From NCBI GenBank assembly GCA_003508835.1, contig PUFA01000182.1, positions 310,001 to 374,000 of the forward strand: a stretch of 64,000 bases of DNA, read 5' to 3'. The notes beneath the pieces are model-generated. The model did no database searches and was not told where the DNA came from. It was given only the letters and a program-made list of their open reading frames with translations. Position numbers and translations under genes: made by a program. Positions within the stretch are counted from its first letter, which is position 1, and each line of letters starts with the position of its first letter. Positions 47,838 through 58,835 of the stretch are shown here, one piece after another. The stretch comes from Eonycteris spelaea. Taxonomy: Eukaryota > Chordata > Mammalia > Chiroptera > Pteropodidae.

Positions 47838-47930
47838 ATGCAGAGGCCAGAGGGTGACCCGACCGGCCGGCTTCCATGGCTCGGTGTCCAGCAGGCACCC
47901 ATGGCCCCGCCAGTGCCCGCCTTCCCACAG
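47838..47930 (+). CDS. RFX2: RFX2 exon 2, coding codons 1-31 (start codon)
   Basis: The ATG at 47838 opens 31 codons that end at the donor GTAATG (47931). The peptide begins M-Q and ends APPVPAFPQ. This matches the remembered RFX2 start (M-Q-N-S-E-G) and exon end (APPVPASPQ). The middle residues do not match. The shifted reading frame there instead resembles the family's SVALRPS segment (here SMARCPA). This suggests a 1-base loss followed by a 4-base gain, giving one extra codon and a restored frame. This start was chosen because it keeps frame with exon 3 and is followed by the conserved exon end. The region is an unstructured activation segment where divergence is tolerable. Confidence 0.85.
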
Positions 47931-48314
47931 GTAATGGAGCGGCGCACCCTCTGCTAAACACTCGAATCAGCAGAGGGAGGGGCCTGGGCATTCCTCAGCC
48001 ACCTTCTCTGCCCCGAGGTCTCCCTGTCACATCTGCTTTTCGCCATGTGTCTAAAAGCCCCCCACCTAGCAGTCGCGAGATCTCAGCCCTAAAAGAGAGC
48101 ACTGCCTGAATCCAGCATAGTCTAGACTCACCTTTGAAGGGAAGATTTCTTCCACGCTGGGAACGGCCCTCTAACACAGGACCACTTTATGGAGAAGATG
48201 GAAGATAAGCTAGAATTCTTAGCATTTCATTTGAAATTAAATACAGCATTAGAATGGCTGTATTCTTTAAACTTTGTGGAAAGAAAAAATTTCAAATTAA
48301 GGCTCTCTCAAAAT

Positions 48315-48650
48315 GAGAACACTGACTTGAAAAGCTATCTGCACCCCCATGTTCACTGCAGCATTATTCACAATAGCCAAGATATGGAAACAAGCCTGGC
48401 TCGGAGTCCGTTGATAAACAAATGGATAAGGAAGAGCTGGTACATATGTGCAAAGGAATATTACTCAGCCATGAAAAAGAGCGAAAGCCTGCCATGTGCA
48501 ACCACGTGAATGGACCTCGGGGCATTGCGCTAAGCCAGGCAGAGAAAGGCAGATACCGCATGATCTCTCATATATGGAATCTTTAAAAAAAAAAAGTGCT
48601 CATAGGTACAGAGAGCAAATTGGTTGTCACTAGAACGGGGTTGGGGGTGA
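48315..48650 (+). mobile_element. L1 3' fragment (sense)
   Basis: CACTGCAGCATTATTCACAA, AATGGATAAGGAAGAGCTGG, GGAATATTACTCAGCCATGA and TCTCATATATGGAATC are sense L1 3' landmarks. Confidence 0.85.
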
Positions 48651-48984
48651 GTGAAACGGGTCCTGGCCATGGCCACCATGTCCCTTTCAGTTCCAAGGCT
48701 CCTGTTCCTGCTAGCGATGCATCCGGACCCCTCACGAGCCTCGATGGAAATGTCCCCACCCCCTATGTTCCCCCTCTCTCCCCCCAGGCACACCGTCTGC
48801 TCCCCAAGCTGAGCAGGGAACCCCCTTTCCTTGGCACTGTGATCCCTGAGCAGTGTGTGCCCCGGGCTTCCCGACCTGGTCTTGCCAGAAAGAGGAATGT
48901 GGCTGGCGCGGCTCCCACGCGCACCTGCGGCCGCCCACGGCCCTGCACCGCCCAGCAGAACGCCCCGCCACCAGCCCCACATGG

Positions 48985-49108
48985 CCCTGAGTGCTGGAAA
49001 TGTGGCCAGTGAGCCCGAGGAAGTGAATTTTACAGTCCATTTAAATCAAATGAAATTTAAATGCTGCATGGCTACACAGCTAGTAGCCACCGTATTGGAC
49101 AGCTCGGC
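48985..49108 (+). mobile_element. hAT-type relic, 3' part
   Basis: GAAATGTGGCCAGTGAG, AGTAGCCACCGTATTGGACA and the flanking text match the right half of the family seen at 20550. Confidence 0.5.
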
Positions 49109-49139
49109 TTTAAGCATGTGAACGTGAATCCTTAATCTT

Positions 49140-49640
49140 CTCTCTTATGTTTTATTTAAGGTGAAATTCACGTAACATAAAATTCGTCATGTTAAAGTGA
49201 ACAGAGCAGTGGCACTGCTCCTACATTCCCAATGCCGTGCAGCCTCCCCACACCCCATCCCCGTCTCGTTCCAGGACCTGGTCCTCGCCCAAGGAAGAAG
49301 CCCCGACCTCGCCAGCCAGCACCCCACCCCTCCCCCGCCCCTGCCAACCGCTCACCCCCTTCCTGCCTGTGGGTGGGCCTGTCCCAGGAGTTTCACGTAA
49401 ACGGAGTCCCACACTGTGGGGCCTTTCGTGTCGGCTTCTCCCGTGAGCATCGCGTGTTCAGGGCCCACCCACGGGTGTCAGCGCCTCCCTCCTTTTCATG
49501 GCCAAGCGACACTCAGTGTGTGGACAGACACGTTGTGTTGAGTTCCGTGCCACCACATTTGTCTGTCTTCGGTCATGAGCTCGTGGAGGACCAGGTCCGT
49601 GCCGACGTCCTTTCCTATAGTGGCGTTCAGAAGACAAAGC
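49140..49640 (-). mobile_element. L1 3' fragment (antisense, strongly GC-enriched)
   Basis: TAAGGTGAAATTCACGTAAC, GAGTTTCACGTAAACGGAGT and TTTTCATGGCCAAGCGACAC are antisense L1 landmarks. Many expected A/T positions are now G/C. Confidence 0.75.
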
Positions 49641-49899
49641 AGAATTACCTTGGCCGCCGACATTAGGGTCCATGTCGGAAAGTCACAGAACCGAAGTCAG
49701 CGACTTCTAAAGCCCCAGCTTGATAGAAACGAAGCACTCCGATTCCTTTCTTGACGGGTGTGTTTGATCCTTCGTATCTTCGTAGTTTTGCGTGTCCAGC
49801 TAGTGTTCTGCACAATGACAGAGCCCCACAGCAAAGACTCGACCCGGGAGCCCGGACAGCCAAGAGCCAGGGCCTGGTGCAGGGAACCCAGACTGAGTC

Positions 49900-49995
49900 T
49901 TGGTCCCAGAATTCACTGTTCTGAGGCCCTGAGATGTCACTTACCCCTCTGGGCTTCATTTCCCCCTCGTGCGTCACATGGGACAAGTCCAGTGT
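49900..49995 (-). mobile_element. MIR-like fragment
   Basis: ATGTCACTTACCCCTCTGGG and CTTCATTTCCCC resemble the MIR core (sense text TTACTTAACC...CAGTTTCC). The orientation is uncertain. Confidence 0.3.
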
Positions 49996-50376
49996 GGACG
50001 CGGAAGCCACGGCGTGCTGCCGGCACTCTTCCAGAGGCAGGTGGTGTGGCCAGCCAGCCAGAGGGTTCTCCTCTCCGCTCAGCTCTCGGCGCAGTGCCAG
50101 GGACAGCTGAGCCACCTCGCTTTCTACAGACCCCAAGGAGACAAGGCCACTGGGGGGGGGGGGTGCATGTGCTCCTGTGTGTGTGTGCACGCATGCATGC
50201 ACGCGTACCAGCCTGCGTGTGTGGTGGGGGCACCCTCCCCTCCTTTCCTCTCAACCCCGCCTAACTTTCCATACAGTGACAGAGGACCAGGCAACAGCAG
50301 CTCTGCTTGTAATCTGTGTTTGTTTCCAGGCCTAACCTCTGACAAGTCTGAATGTCCTTCTCTCCTTCCCTTTTAG

Positions 50377-50466
50377 AGGGTGCTGGTCCAGGCAGCGGGC
50401 TCGGCTCCCAAAGGGGCCCAGATGCAGCCAGTCTCCCTGCCCAGAGTCCAGCAGGTGCCACAGCAG
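50377..50466 (+). CDS. RFX2: RFX2 exon 3, codons 32-61
   Basis: The exon runs from acceptor TTTTAG (ends 50376) to donor GTAACC (50467). Its 90 nt code for 30 residues starting RVLVQAAGSAPKG and ending VQQVPQQ. As far as I recall, this is identical or nearly so to mammalian RFX2. The block is glutamine- and valine-rich, as expected for the N-terminal activation region. Both borders fall between codons (phase 0), so the exon could be skipped without a frame change. It is the strongest single match for naming the gene. Confidence 0.95.
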
Positions 50467-50940
50467 GTAACCACAGCACAGGTGACACAGAACGTGCTAG
50501 CACTTAGCGATCTGGAGCCCTTCTGAACTTGCTTTCTCTGCTGTCGTTGCTGCTCCTTTTTCTTGAATGTCTTTAGTTCCTCACTAAAGGGTTCTTTGGA
50601 ATCTGTTTCTTTTTGAAAAATCTTCTATGGCAGACAGTTCTGCAGCAAGCCAAGATGGTCTCTCGTTCATCCAGAAATTCGGTGTTTGGGGTGCAAGCCC
50701 GCCCCTCAATAGAACGCTGGGTGCTGAGGTAGACAGGCAGACAGAAAGCGAAGGTTCTGGGCTGAAGGGACATGGAACCTCCTGGGAGGCAAACCCCTCG
50801 GCAGGCAAGTGTTGTGCCTACAGACAAGCGCCATGACTAAGGCAGCACCTCTTGTGAAATTCAATTCTCTGGGAACAGAGCTTGACAGCGTGGGCTCCCC
50901 AGCGCAGCCCAGACTGTCAGCCAAGCCGGTGGAGTCTCAG

Positions 50941-50954
50941 GCAGCAGAGGGCAC
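50941..50954 (+). promoter_or_regulatory. CTCF-like core motif, intron 3
   Basis: GCAGCAGAGGGCAC fits the CTCF core CCASYAGRKGGCRS at 13 of 14 positions; only the first base differs. It lies 475 bp after exon 3. The motif alone gives moderate support. Confidence 0.35.
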
Positions 50955-50974
50955 CCCTTTCCTGGAAAAGGCAA

Positions 50975-51125
50975 ATGTTTTGGCTTTGCGGGCCAGACGG
51001 CCTCTGGCACAACCTCTCAACTCTGCCTTGTCTCCAAAAGCAGCCATAGATGTAAAGAAAAGGCATGGCTGTGTGCCAATAAAACTTTATAAAACTGGGC
51101 AGGCCAGATCGGGCTGAGTTTGCTG
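50975..51125 (+). mobile_element. hAT-type relic in intron 3
   Basis: TTTGGCTTTGCGGGCCAGAC, AAAGCAGCCATAGATGTAAA, GTGCCAATAAAACTTTATAA and GAGTTTGCTGG follow the family order seen at 7484. Confidence 0.6.
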
Positions 51126-52258
51126 GTTGCACTCTGTAAGGCTGGGTCAGAGGGAGGAGCAAAGTTCTGAGTGGGCCCACGAGGGAACCAGCAGCTCGGT
51201 GTTGGCTCCTAGAGGGAGGGGAGACCAAGACCGATGTCGTGATTCCAAAGCTTTCCCTGCTCTGTGGGTCTGGGCCTGCCCCACCTCTTCTCTGGGCGGC
51301 CCAGACTTGTGGGGTGACTTGTGCAATTCACCCAGTCCCCCAGGGCAAAGCCCACTCTGCATGGGAACCTCCGGGCTCGCGACATGCTTTCACCCTGGGG
51401 TGGAGCGTGTGCAACTGTGCGCCGTGCCATGCTGGGCGTCCTTGGAAGTGGGACTCAGCTTCTCACAAAGGCCCAGAGGGGGGCGATGAGACCCAGCCCT
51501 CAATTTTGTCACCCAGAAACGAGGTTGGATTAGGCACTGGCTAAGGTTTCCTCTGCGGCGACTTCTGAAGCCCTCCACGCAGAGCTCTGGCCTCCACCAC
51601 CGGGCCAGTGTCCCTCGGGCGCCACCAGCCGAGGCGCTGGCCTGATGGGGACCGGGCCAGCTGTGCTGGGCTCTTCCCTCGCCCCGTCCTCCACGCCCCA
51701 CTCCAGGCCCCTTGCTCCTTCCCACTGCTCAGGCCATCGGAGCCTCTCCCCAGCGTGGCTGCCAGGACACGCGTCCCTCTGCAGGGGGTGGGTGCCAGGA
51801 CCACTGAAGGGAGCTTGGGGTGGGGGGCTATAGGGTGTGACCAGCTTGGCCCTCCGCCCTGCCCTTGGGCATGGTGGGTCCCACTCAGAGGCTGATTCTG
51901 CGCACCGCTCTGGCCTAGCTGCCCCGCAGGACCGACCCTTCTGCCCGGTGGCGGGTGGCCTGCAGGGACCTTCCCAGCCCTGCTCCGCAGCCTTGCTGCG
52001 AGCCACCGGCAGGCCGCCTCCCCCACAGGACAGACGCCACGGCCTCGCTCCCCTCGTCAGCGGAGCAGTGGCGGTTCCGTTCCTGCGGGGCCTCTGGGAC
52101 CGTTTCCAGTTTCTTTCCAGAAGGGCAAGCCATGGGTGGGAAAACTGCCACGTGGGCCTCAGTGTCCATAAAAGGCACGAGCAGTTACCCGCGGTTTGAG
52201 TGGTGAGGAGTCGCCCTGGAGGACAACTGCACGTAACACGACCTGTCTGATGTTTCAG

Positions 52259-52338
52259 GTGCAGCCTGCGCAGCACGTGTACCCCCCACAGGTGCAGTAC
52301 GTGGAAGGCGGGGACGCCATCTACGCGAATGGAGCCTT
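52259..52338 (+). CDS. RFX2: RFX2 exon 4, codons 62-87 plus two bases of codon 88
   Basis: The exon begins after TTTCAG at 52258 and ends before GTACGT at 52339. It codes for VQPAQHVYPPQVQYVEGGDA, then IYANGA, and leaves TT to pair with G of exon 5 as a leucine codon. The remembered family sequence reads VQPVQHVYPAQVQYVEGGDA with isoleucine at the junction, so the exon is clearly conserved. The 80-nt length means skipping this exon alone would shift the frame. Confidence 0.95.
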
Positions 52339-53646
52339 GTACGTGCCTTCCTCCCCCCGACAGACAGCCCGGCCGCGCCAGGGCCTTCCGCACGCCCGCC
52401 CCAGCTTTGCATTTGGGGATGTGTTTGCACGAACCCCTCTCCTCGCCCCTGGATATGTTGCAACCATGACAATGGCGTTCGGGCCTCAGGGCCCTGTGGA
52501 GATTTCGGAAATCACATGCCTTTGTAGTTTTGACTTCTAGAAAAGTCTGCCTTAAACAAACTCTAATCCACCTTCTGAGTGTGAGGTGTCGGTCTTCACA
52601 ACCCAGAACCGTGTCCACCTCTGCTTTCTCACCCTGGCCTTCGTTAACCTCCAGCTTTGTCTGGTGTCGCAACAACTTGTTCGCCATTAGTCAAGGATCT
52701 CTAGGGTTTTCTGCTTGAGAACTATGTGATGCTCGGGGCAGAAAATGACACATTTCCCAGGAAGCTCCTTGTGCTCGAGACACATCCGTTTGCTCATTTG
52801 ACTTCAGCAAGTCCCCTTCGGGGGTTTGGGGTGCGGGGTGCGAGGGTGTGCTTGTGGTCAGAGGTGTGAGCTGCAGCACAGCTCTGCTGGTCCCGAGCCA
52901 CACACGGACCCAAACGAGCGCGTGGAGCACCCGTGACATCGAGCAAGGTGTGGAGGGTGTACAGCGTCAACCTCCTGGGTTTGACTGTAGCACAGTTATA
53001 TGCGCAGGAGGTCACAGTTGATCCAGATGCTGAAGGCATATTAGGGTTATGAATTATTGGTATGACTTAGAAATTTTTTATTATGTAATTTTATTTTTTT
53101 TTAACTTTTTTTTTGGAAAGAATCATAGACTTACAGGAAGTTGCAAAATTAGTATACAGGGTCCCATCTCCCCTTCACCCAGCCCCGCCGGGTGGTGGCG
53201 TCCTCAGTGACATTGGGACCATACCAGGCAAGTGACACTGGGATGGTGCCGCTGACTAGCCTGTGGGCCTTGTTCGGTCTCGGCAGCCCTTACGCGTTTG
53301 TGTGCGTGTGCGTGTGCGTGCGCCCGTGCGCGTGTGTGTAGTTCTATGCAGTTTTATCCCACGTGGAGATTTGCGGAACCACAATGAGACGCAGAACTGT
53401 TCCCTCTCCACGAAGGAGCTCCCTCGTGGGACCCCTGAATACACTTTGAGTTTTCGAATGGCCAGTGCTTTGAGGAGTCGGGCTGACGTCCTGAATACTT
53501 TCGGAGACTGATCACTTTGAACTTGGGGCTGTGGGCGTGTCATGCCTGACGAACCCCGTATGCTCAATGTGGTGGGGCTGCTTTCACGGGAAGTGTGGCT
53601 GGAGTCCTTCAAGACTCAGAGGGGACACCTTCTCTCTCTCTGACAG
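52339..53646 (+). other. RFX2 intron 4
   Basis: It starts GTACGT and ends CTCTGACAG. An antisense L1 3' relic with a TG/CG-rich stretch lies at about 53080-53420. The rest is unique sequence with no feature I can name. Confidence 0.85.
53080..53420 (-). mobile_element. L1 3' relic (antisense) with TG/CG-rich insert
   Basis: GGAAAGAATCATAGACTTAC, AGTTGCAAAATTAGTATACA, AGTTCTATGCAGTTTTATCC and AGACGCAGAACTGTTCC mark an old L1 3' end. A short TG/CG-rich run lies at 53296-53340. Confidence 0.65.
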
Positions 53647-53908
53647 GCGGACGGCCTACGCCTACAACCCCGAGCCTCCGATGTACACCCCGAGCGGCGC
53701 CGCGTCCTACTTCGAGGCCTCGGGCGGAGCCCAGGTGACCGTGGCCGGCTCCTCCCCGTCCACGGTCCCCTCCCACAGCATGGTGGGCATCACCATGGAT
53801 GTCGGGGGTAGCCCCATCGTCTCCGGTGCGGGAGCCTATCTCATCCACGGCGGGATGGACAGCGCCAGACACTCGCTGGCCCACGCTTCCCGGTCGTCGC
53901 CAGCTACG
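53647..53908 (+). CDS. RFX2: RFX2 exon 5, rest of codon 88 to codon 175
   Basis: The 262-nt exon runs from acceptor TGACAG to donor GTAGGT. The product starts RTAYAYNPEPPMYTPSGAA. It contains the strongly conserved core SHSMVGITMDVGGSPIVS and AYLIHGGMDS, and ends SRSSPAT. Several residues differ from the remembered family sequence, for example AYAYN for AYTYN and SGA for SSA, as expected between mammals. The region belongs to the activation part of the protein, ahead of the winged-helix domain. The exon is CpG-rich and flows into a CpG-rich intron start. Confidence 0.96.
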
Positions 53909-54430
53909 GTAGGTGCGGGGCCCCGAGCAGAGGGTCGGCGGCGGGCCGGGCCGGTGCGGAGCGGGCGGCGGGAAGCCCGGAGCTCGGCAGGGACCTCGGG
54001 TCCTCGGCGGCAGGAGGAGGGCAAGGCCGCCTCGGGCGCTCGTGAGCGCCGTGCACGAGCGAACGCCCTGCGCCTGGCGGTGCCATCGTGTGGTCGCTGC
54101 CGTCGCTGTCGTCAGCCTCGTACAGGCGGGGTCCGTCATTCCCACGGAGACCGGGCCGGGCGAAGCGCCAGCGCGCGGTGCGTCGAGCGGCGGCCCGCCT
54201 CTCTCCAGCCCAGCTCCGAGCTCGTCTCCACGTTAACACGGGGTGAAGCAGACTTGGGGGCGTCCAGCCCCCGAGTGCTGGCGCGCGTGCAGATTCGTGG
54301 AGCCGCCGCCGTGGTCGGGACCGGATGGCTGCCGCGCCCCAAACTGCTGGGGTTCGTTCGGGGTCACGACCCCCGCACCCGCAGCGCTGACGGCCGCTGA
54401 CCCTCTCCGCGTCCCGCGGGTCCGCTCTCC
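53650..54430 (+). promoter_or_regulatory. CpG-rich block over exon 5 and the start of intron 5
   Basis: CpG density and GC content are well above the surroundings from the start of exon 5 through about 500 bp of intron. The intronic part is not an obvious repeat until an L1 fragment near 54440. It could be an intragenic CpG island, an alternative promoter, or a GC-rich recombination-driven patch. I cannot separate these by eye. Confidence 0.45.
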
Positions 54431-54439
54431 CCAGACCAT

Positions 54440-54560
54440 CCTGTGGACGGACGACCTTTCGAGTCCGGCTGCTTTCACTCAGTGTGTCACCCTCGAGGCC
54501 ATCAGGTCGTGGCATGGCCGGTGCCCCTTTTCATGGCCAAATTGCGTAGGCTGCACAGGC
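54440..54560 (-). mobile_element. Short antisense L1 piece
   Basis: GGCTGCTTTCACTCAGTGTG and CCTTTTCATGGCCAAATTGC are antisense L1 3' landmarks in GC-enriched form. Confidence 0.45.
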
Positions 54561-54844
54561 TGAGGCCCCCGGCGCTGTTTCCAGCTTGGGGCCCCCTGCA
54601 GCAGGGGGACCTGCCTACGGCCGCTGGCTCCGTAGGCAGGTGTGCACTCAGCCTGGTCAGAAACCACCTGTGTCTCCCCAGTGGCGAGTGGCGGTGCGCG
54701 GCTCCACACCCCGGGTGGCATGCGGCGGTTCCTGTCACTCCTCCTGGCCACCGGCACGCCTCGTTGTCCCCGGCGTTTTTCACTTTAGCCAGCCGGTCTG
54801 GTCCAGTTGGTCCGTGTGTGAGCTGCGTCTCCCTGTGGTTCTAA

Positions 54845-56210
54845 TTTACATTTGTTTATTACTTTATGTTGGTTCAGGTGTGCAGCACAAGGGTTAGGCA
54901 TTGATGCGGTGACCGACCCCCCATTACTCTAGCAGCCATCTGGCAGACACACAGCCAGCCCAGGAACGTTAACCCTGTACCGGTGCCCGACTCTAAACCC
55001 TCGACTCTTCTGTAACTACGAATTTTATGTCTTCTTCCCTTCGCCTTTTTGCCCAGCTGCCCAAAACCTTTCTTTCCCACTAATGATGGCAATAAGCTGC
55101 TCTTCACGTGCTGATTTGCCTTTTTGACAAGATCATGCTTTGGATGTCATGCCTGAGAACTCTGCTTATCCCCAGGTCATGAAGAAATCCTGTTTCCTTT
55201 GAAAGAGTTTACATTTGGATCTGCTTCATTTCGAGATAACTTTTGCATAAGATGTAAGATTGAGTGAGGTTGATTTTTATGCATTTAAACCACCAGTTGT
55301 TCCGGCATCATCTGTTACAGACTATCCTTCCTCCACTACCCTGCTTTTGCGCCTTTGTCAAAAATCAACTGGCCGTGCGTGGATCTGCTTCGGGACATTC
55401 CGTCCTGTCCCTTGATCTCTGTGCCCGTCCCTTTGCCAACACCACAGTCTTAATTACTTTATTCTTCTTCGATATTTTTGAAGCTGAATTTAGAATTTCC
55501 TATATAAATTGTGGTTTAGTTTATATCTACTAAAAAAATGTGTAGTAATATTTGGATTAAATGACATAAAACCTGCAGATCGTTTTGGGGAAAACTGACT
55601 TCGGTCTTCCACTCCATGAATACGGTATGCTTTCCCACTTATTTGAATCATCTTTGATTTCATTCATCAGCATTTTGTAATATTTAGCATGCAGATCCTG
55701 TACGTATTCTGTTACATTTATACCTACATATCTCATGTTTTTGGAGCGATGTAAATGGTATTGATTTTTAATTTCAGTTTCAAACTGTTCGTTGCTAGTA
55801 TGACCTTGCATCCTGCAACCTTGTGGAACTCTTTAGTTCTGAGAGTTTTTGTTGTCTGCAACTAGGAACAGTTTTATTTCTTCCTTTCTAGTCTGAATGA
55901 CCTTTATTTCTTTTCCTTGCCTTTTTGCACCAGCAAGACCTCCCGTACTCTGTCAAATAGGAGTGGTGAGTGTGGACATTCTTGTCTTGTTCACAGTCTT
56001 AGGGGCAAAGCGTTTAGCCTTTCATTGCTAAGTATGTTAGCTGTAGGTTTTCATAAGAGTCCTTTTTCTGGTTGAGGAAGTTCCCTTTTATTCCTAGTTT
56101 TCTGAGAGTCTTTATTATAAATGGATGTTGAGTTTCATCATACGCTTTTTTTCTTCATTGATGAGATCCTGGGTTTTTCTTAGACCATTAGAAAAGGCTT
56201 CCTATTTCAG
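54845..56210 (-). mobile_element. Antisense L1 relics
   Basis: The block opens with L1 3'-type text (TATGTTGGTTCAGGTGTGCA) and continues from about 55180 into antisense ORF2. A minus-strand frame at 55557-55811 resembles the ORF2 stretch with NKWESIPYSW. It probably contains two or more pieces. Confidence 0.65.
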
Positions 56211-56804
56211 TTTGGGACTAATCTCTTGAAACAGAAGGTGATGTTCTGCCTCATCCCTGTTCTTTTGGTGTTTTTCGGGATCACCAAGTCTTTCCGTGTC
56301 CAGAGTGCTCCCCAGGACCCGGCTCCAAGGACAGGCCTGGAGAGAAGTTGCTCGCTTCCTGGAGGCCACGACATGGGGGCAGTGCCTGCTGCTTGATCCG
56401 AGGTGCTCCAGCTTGCACCTCGCCGCTCCTGGGCCTTTCAGTGCCATCAGCTCCCAGCCTGAGCAGCAGAGAGGACAGACACGCTTCGTCCTCCAAGGGT
56501 TGGCTGGGCGAACCTAAGTTTAGAGCTATTACTGATCAGAGAGTGTGTTTTACAGACTTCATCAACTTGCATGAATACAACGGGTTCCTTGAATCAAACT
56601 GCAGCAATTTGTAATAGTAGAAAATACTAGCGTCACAGGCAACAAATTTACTGAAAAACAGCAGTGTTCTCTCTGGTCCTGACCATCCTGGTTGCAGGCA
56701 AATGTGCAGCTCAGACCCCAGTCACCTGGCTACTGTGGTTTGTTGTTGGTTGCTTTTCAAGAATTAAGTTTTTAAATCAGTTGGAAATCCATGAAGGGGC
56801 TGTG

Positions 56805-56806
<2 letters not shown>

Positions 56807-56839
<33 letters not shown>

Positions 56840-56876
56840 ACACACATACACGCACGCACACACACACACGCACGCC
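56807..56876 (+). repeat. (CA)n microsatellite
   Basis: A CA repeat of about 70 bp, broken by CG, CATA and CGCA units. Confidence 0.92.
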
Positions 56877-58835
56877 ATGAAAGCCCCTGAAGAGTCTCAC
56901 CTTGAATAAGGATCTGATCCCTAACTCCGCCTGCTCTGTTGTTGTCTATCGTCTTGTTTTTGGCGTGGGAACATCTCACAAGGATGCAGCAGAGATCCGA
57001 GGGACTTCTGGGAGCCGAGAATGGAAATAGCCCTGAGGCTGCACAGAAACGAAGTGCGCCCTGGCGTTCGACATCAGTCTTGGGACCTCGAGTGAATCCT
57101 GAAAGGGGCATGAAGACCTGGGCGAGCGCACACGTCCTCGCCTCGGTCCCCGGCTCGGGCACATCGCCTCCCACGGCCTCACCGCATGATTTCAGACGTG
57201 GCGACACATTTTCCTGAGTCTTTATATCTGATTCAATTATCATCCGCATTATAAGTCTTAAGAGTGAATTGCCCAAGTGACGAGTTTCTGGTGAAAACTT
57301 CCGTTGCATTTTTCTTCTTAACGACGTGCAGTGGAGATGCTAGACAAGATGCTTCCTCTGGTCATTTCTGCCCAGGTGGAACCTGCGTGACACGATGTAG
57401 AGGGCACAGTGCCCGGGCACCAAAGTTAAGGAGGGGCTCCCCTCCAGGGCCAGCCCGCCCTGGCAGGGCCGTGGGCGCGAGCCCCCCAGTTTTCGGTCCT
57501 GCACGCACCTTTGACCCCACCCCAGTCCTGACTTATCCCTCTGACCTAATCAGTTTTATGTGCAGCATGCACGTGTAATGTTACGTCATTTTAAAATATT
57601 TAATCAGCAAAATAAAGATGGGCAAACATTAACAACGCCCTATTTCCCTAAGTCAGCCTCCCCCTCTCCCCAGCAGTGAGCCCCCTGTTCTCCCCATCTT
57701 CCTACCTGGCCCTTCACTGTGGGGCGGTTCCTTCCTCCCCGCGTCATTCTATGATTTATGCCCCTCAAATTCCAGATGTGCTGCTTTCTTCTTTTAAACT
57801 ACTCTATTTTCTTTGAAGATCCAAGAGTCACTCATACATTTAAACTTTCATTTCCTCCTCCTGCGGTCGCATAAGCTGTGTTTCAGGACACAGGTCCCCA
57901 CTTTTCCCCATTCCCTCCAGGGAGCATCCTTGTCCCGGAGGCATGGTCCTGATATCAGATTACACCAGAACTAGCCTGCAGACGGGTGTTGCTTCCACGG
58001 TGGTCATCACTGGCCCTTGGCAGGGGCAAACCCTGTGTCCTCTGAATGAGGTTATTAGGTATCAATGAAATGGCCACCTGGGTAGACACAATGAACTCGG
58101 AGAAGGCAGGAATATAGCCCTTAAGTCGTAAAATCAGGCTAGGATTGTACATGAAAAGAAAGGAATTTTTTAAATTTCTTTTAAAAATTTTAAATAATTG
58201 GCTAACTTTACTTGAGAACTATTAAAATGGTCTGCTGTCTGTTATTATATTAGGTTCTTGAGATACTATATCTTTGATCACAAGTCGTTAGGCATTTTCT
58301 GTCCTTCAAACTAAGCTCTTAAAGCAGGTGTTTTGTTAATCATGTAGTGAAAACAGATTATGTTAAATGGCCAATAAGAGGAATACTACTGCATCGCACC
58401 AAATCAAAAATAAAGATGAAGCACCTGGCAAGTCAAGAAGTAGATACGCAAGTGGTGTACATAATACCAAGATGTGACAGAGACAGCCATGACGTCAGGG
58501 AAAGCTGCTGGGCCCGGGGTGGGCATGGGGCAGCCCTGCGTCCATCCTCGGCTCTTCTGTGCTGATTGACATGTGCATGCATGTAGCACTTAGATAAAAA
58601 TGTTAAAATAACAAATGCCAGTCAAATATAAAATTAGTTTTTACGTATATTTAAAGATTAAATGCTATATTCTCCAGCCACCAAGAGGACTGATCAAGGC
58701 ATTTGTACTTGTACAATAAGAATCCCTTGGTCAGGTCTGTAAGGAAGCCACTGGACTTCAAGTTCAAGTGTGAGATGCTCCTTTTCCAAGGATGCAGGAT
58801 GCGCTGCCCACGTGGTGCTGGGACGTGGTGCCGCA

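Larger units (their letters stand above)
47931..50376 (+). other. RFX2 intron 2
   Basis: It starts GTAATG and ends in a pyrimidine tract plus TTTTAG. It holds a sense L1 3' fragment (48315-48650), part of an hAT element (48985-49108), an antisense L1 fragment (49140-49640), a possible MIR (49900-49995), a 12-base G run (50152-50163) and a short TG/CA-rich stretch (50164-50222). Confidence 0.85.
50467..52258 (+). other. RFX2 intron 3
   Basis: It starts GTAACC and ends TGTTTCAG. It contains a CTCF-like motif (50941-50954) and a short hAT relic (50975-51125). The rest is GC-rich unique sequence that opens long chance frames on both strands, including a 385-codon antisense frame that crosses exon 4. 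Confidence 0.85.

Noticed and set aside
51530..52687. 385-codon antisense open frame over intron 3 and exon 4
   Set aside because: It lies in CpG- and GC-rich DNA where stops are rare, runs across a real exon on the other strand, and resembles no protein I know.
53850..53866. NRSF/RE1-like right half (GGACAGCGCC) in exon 5
   Set aside because: Only the right half fits. It lies within conserved codons for HGGMDS, so the match is explained by coding sequence.
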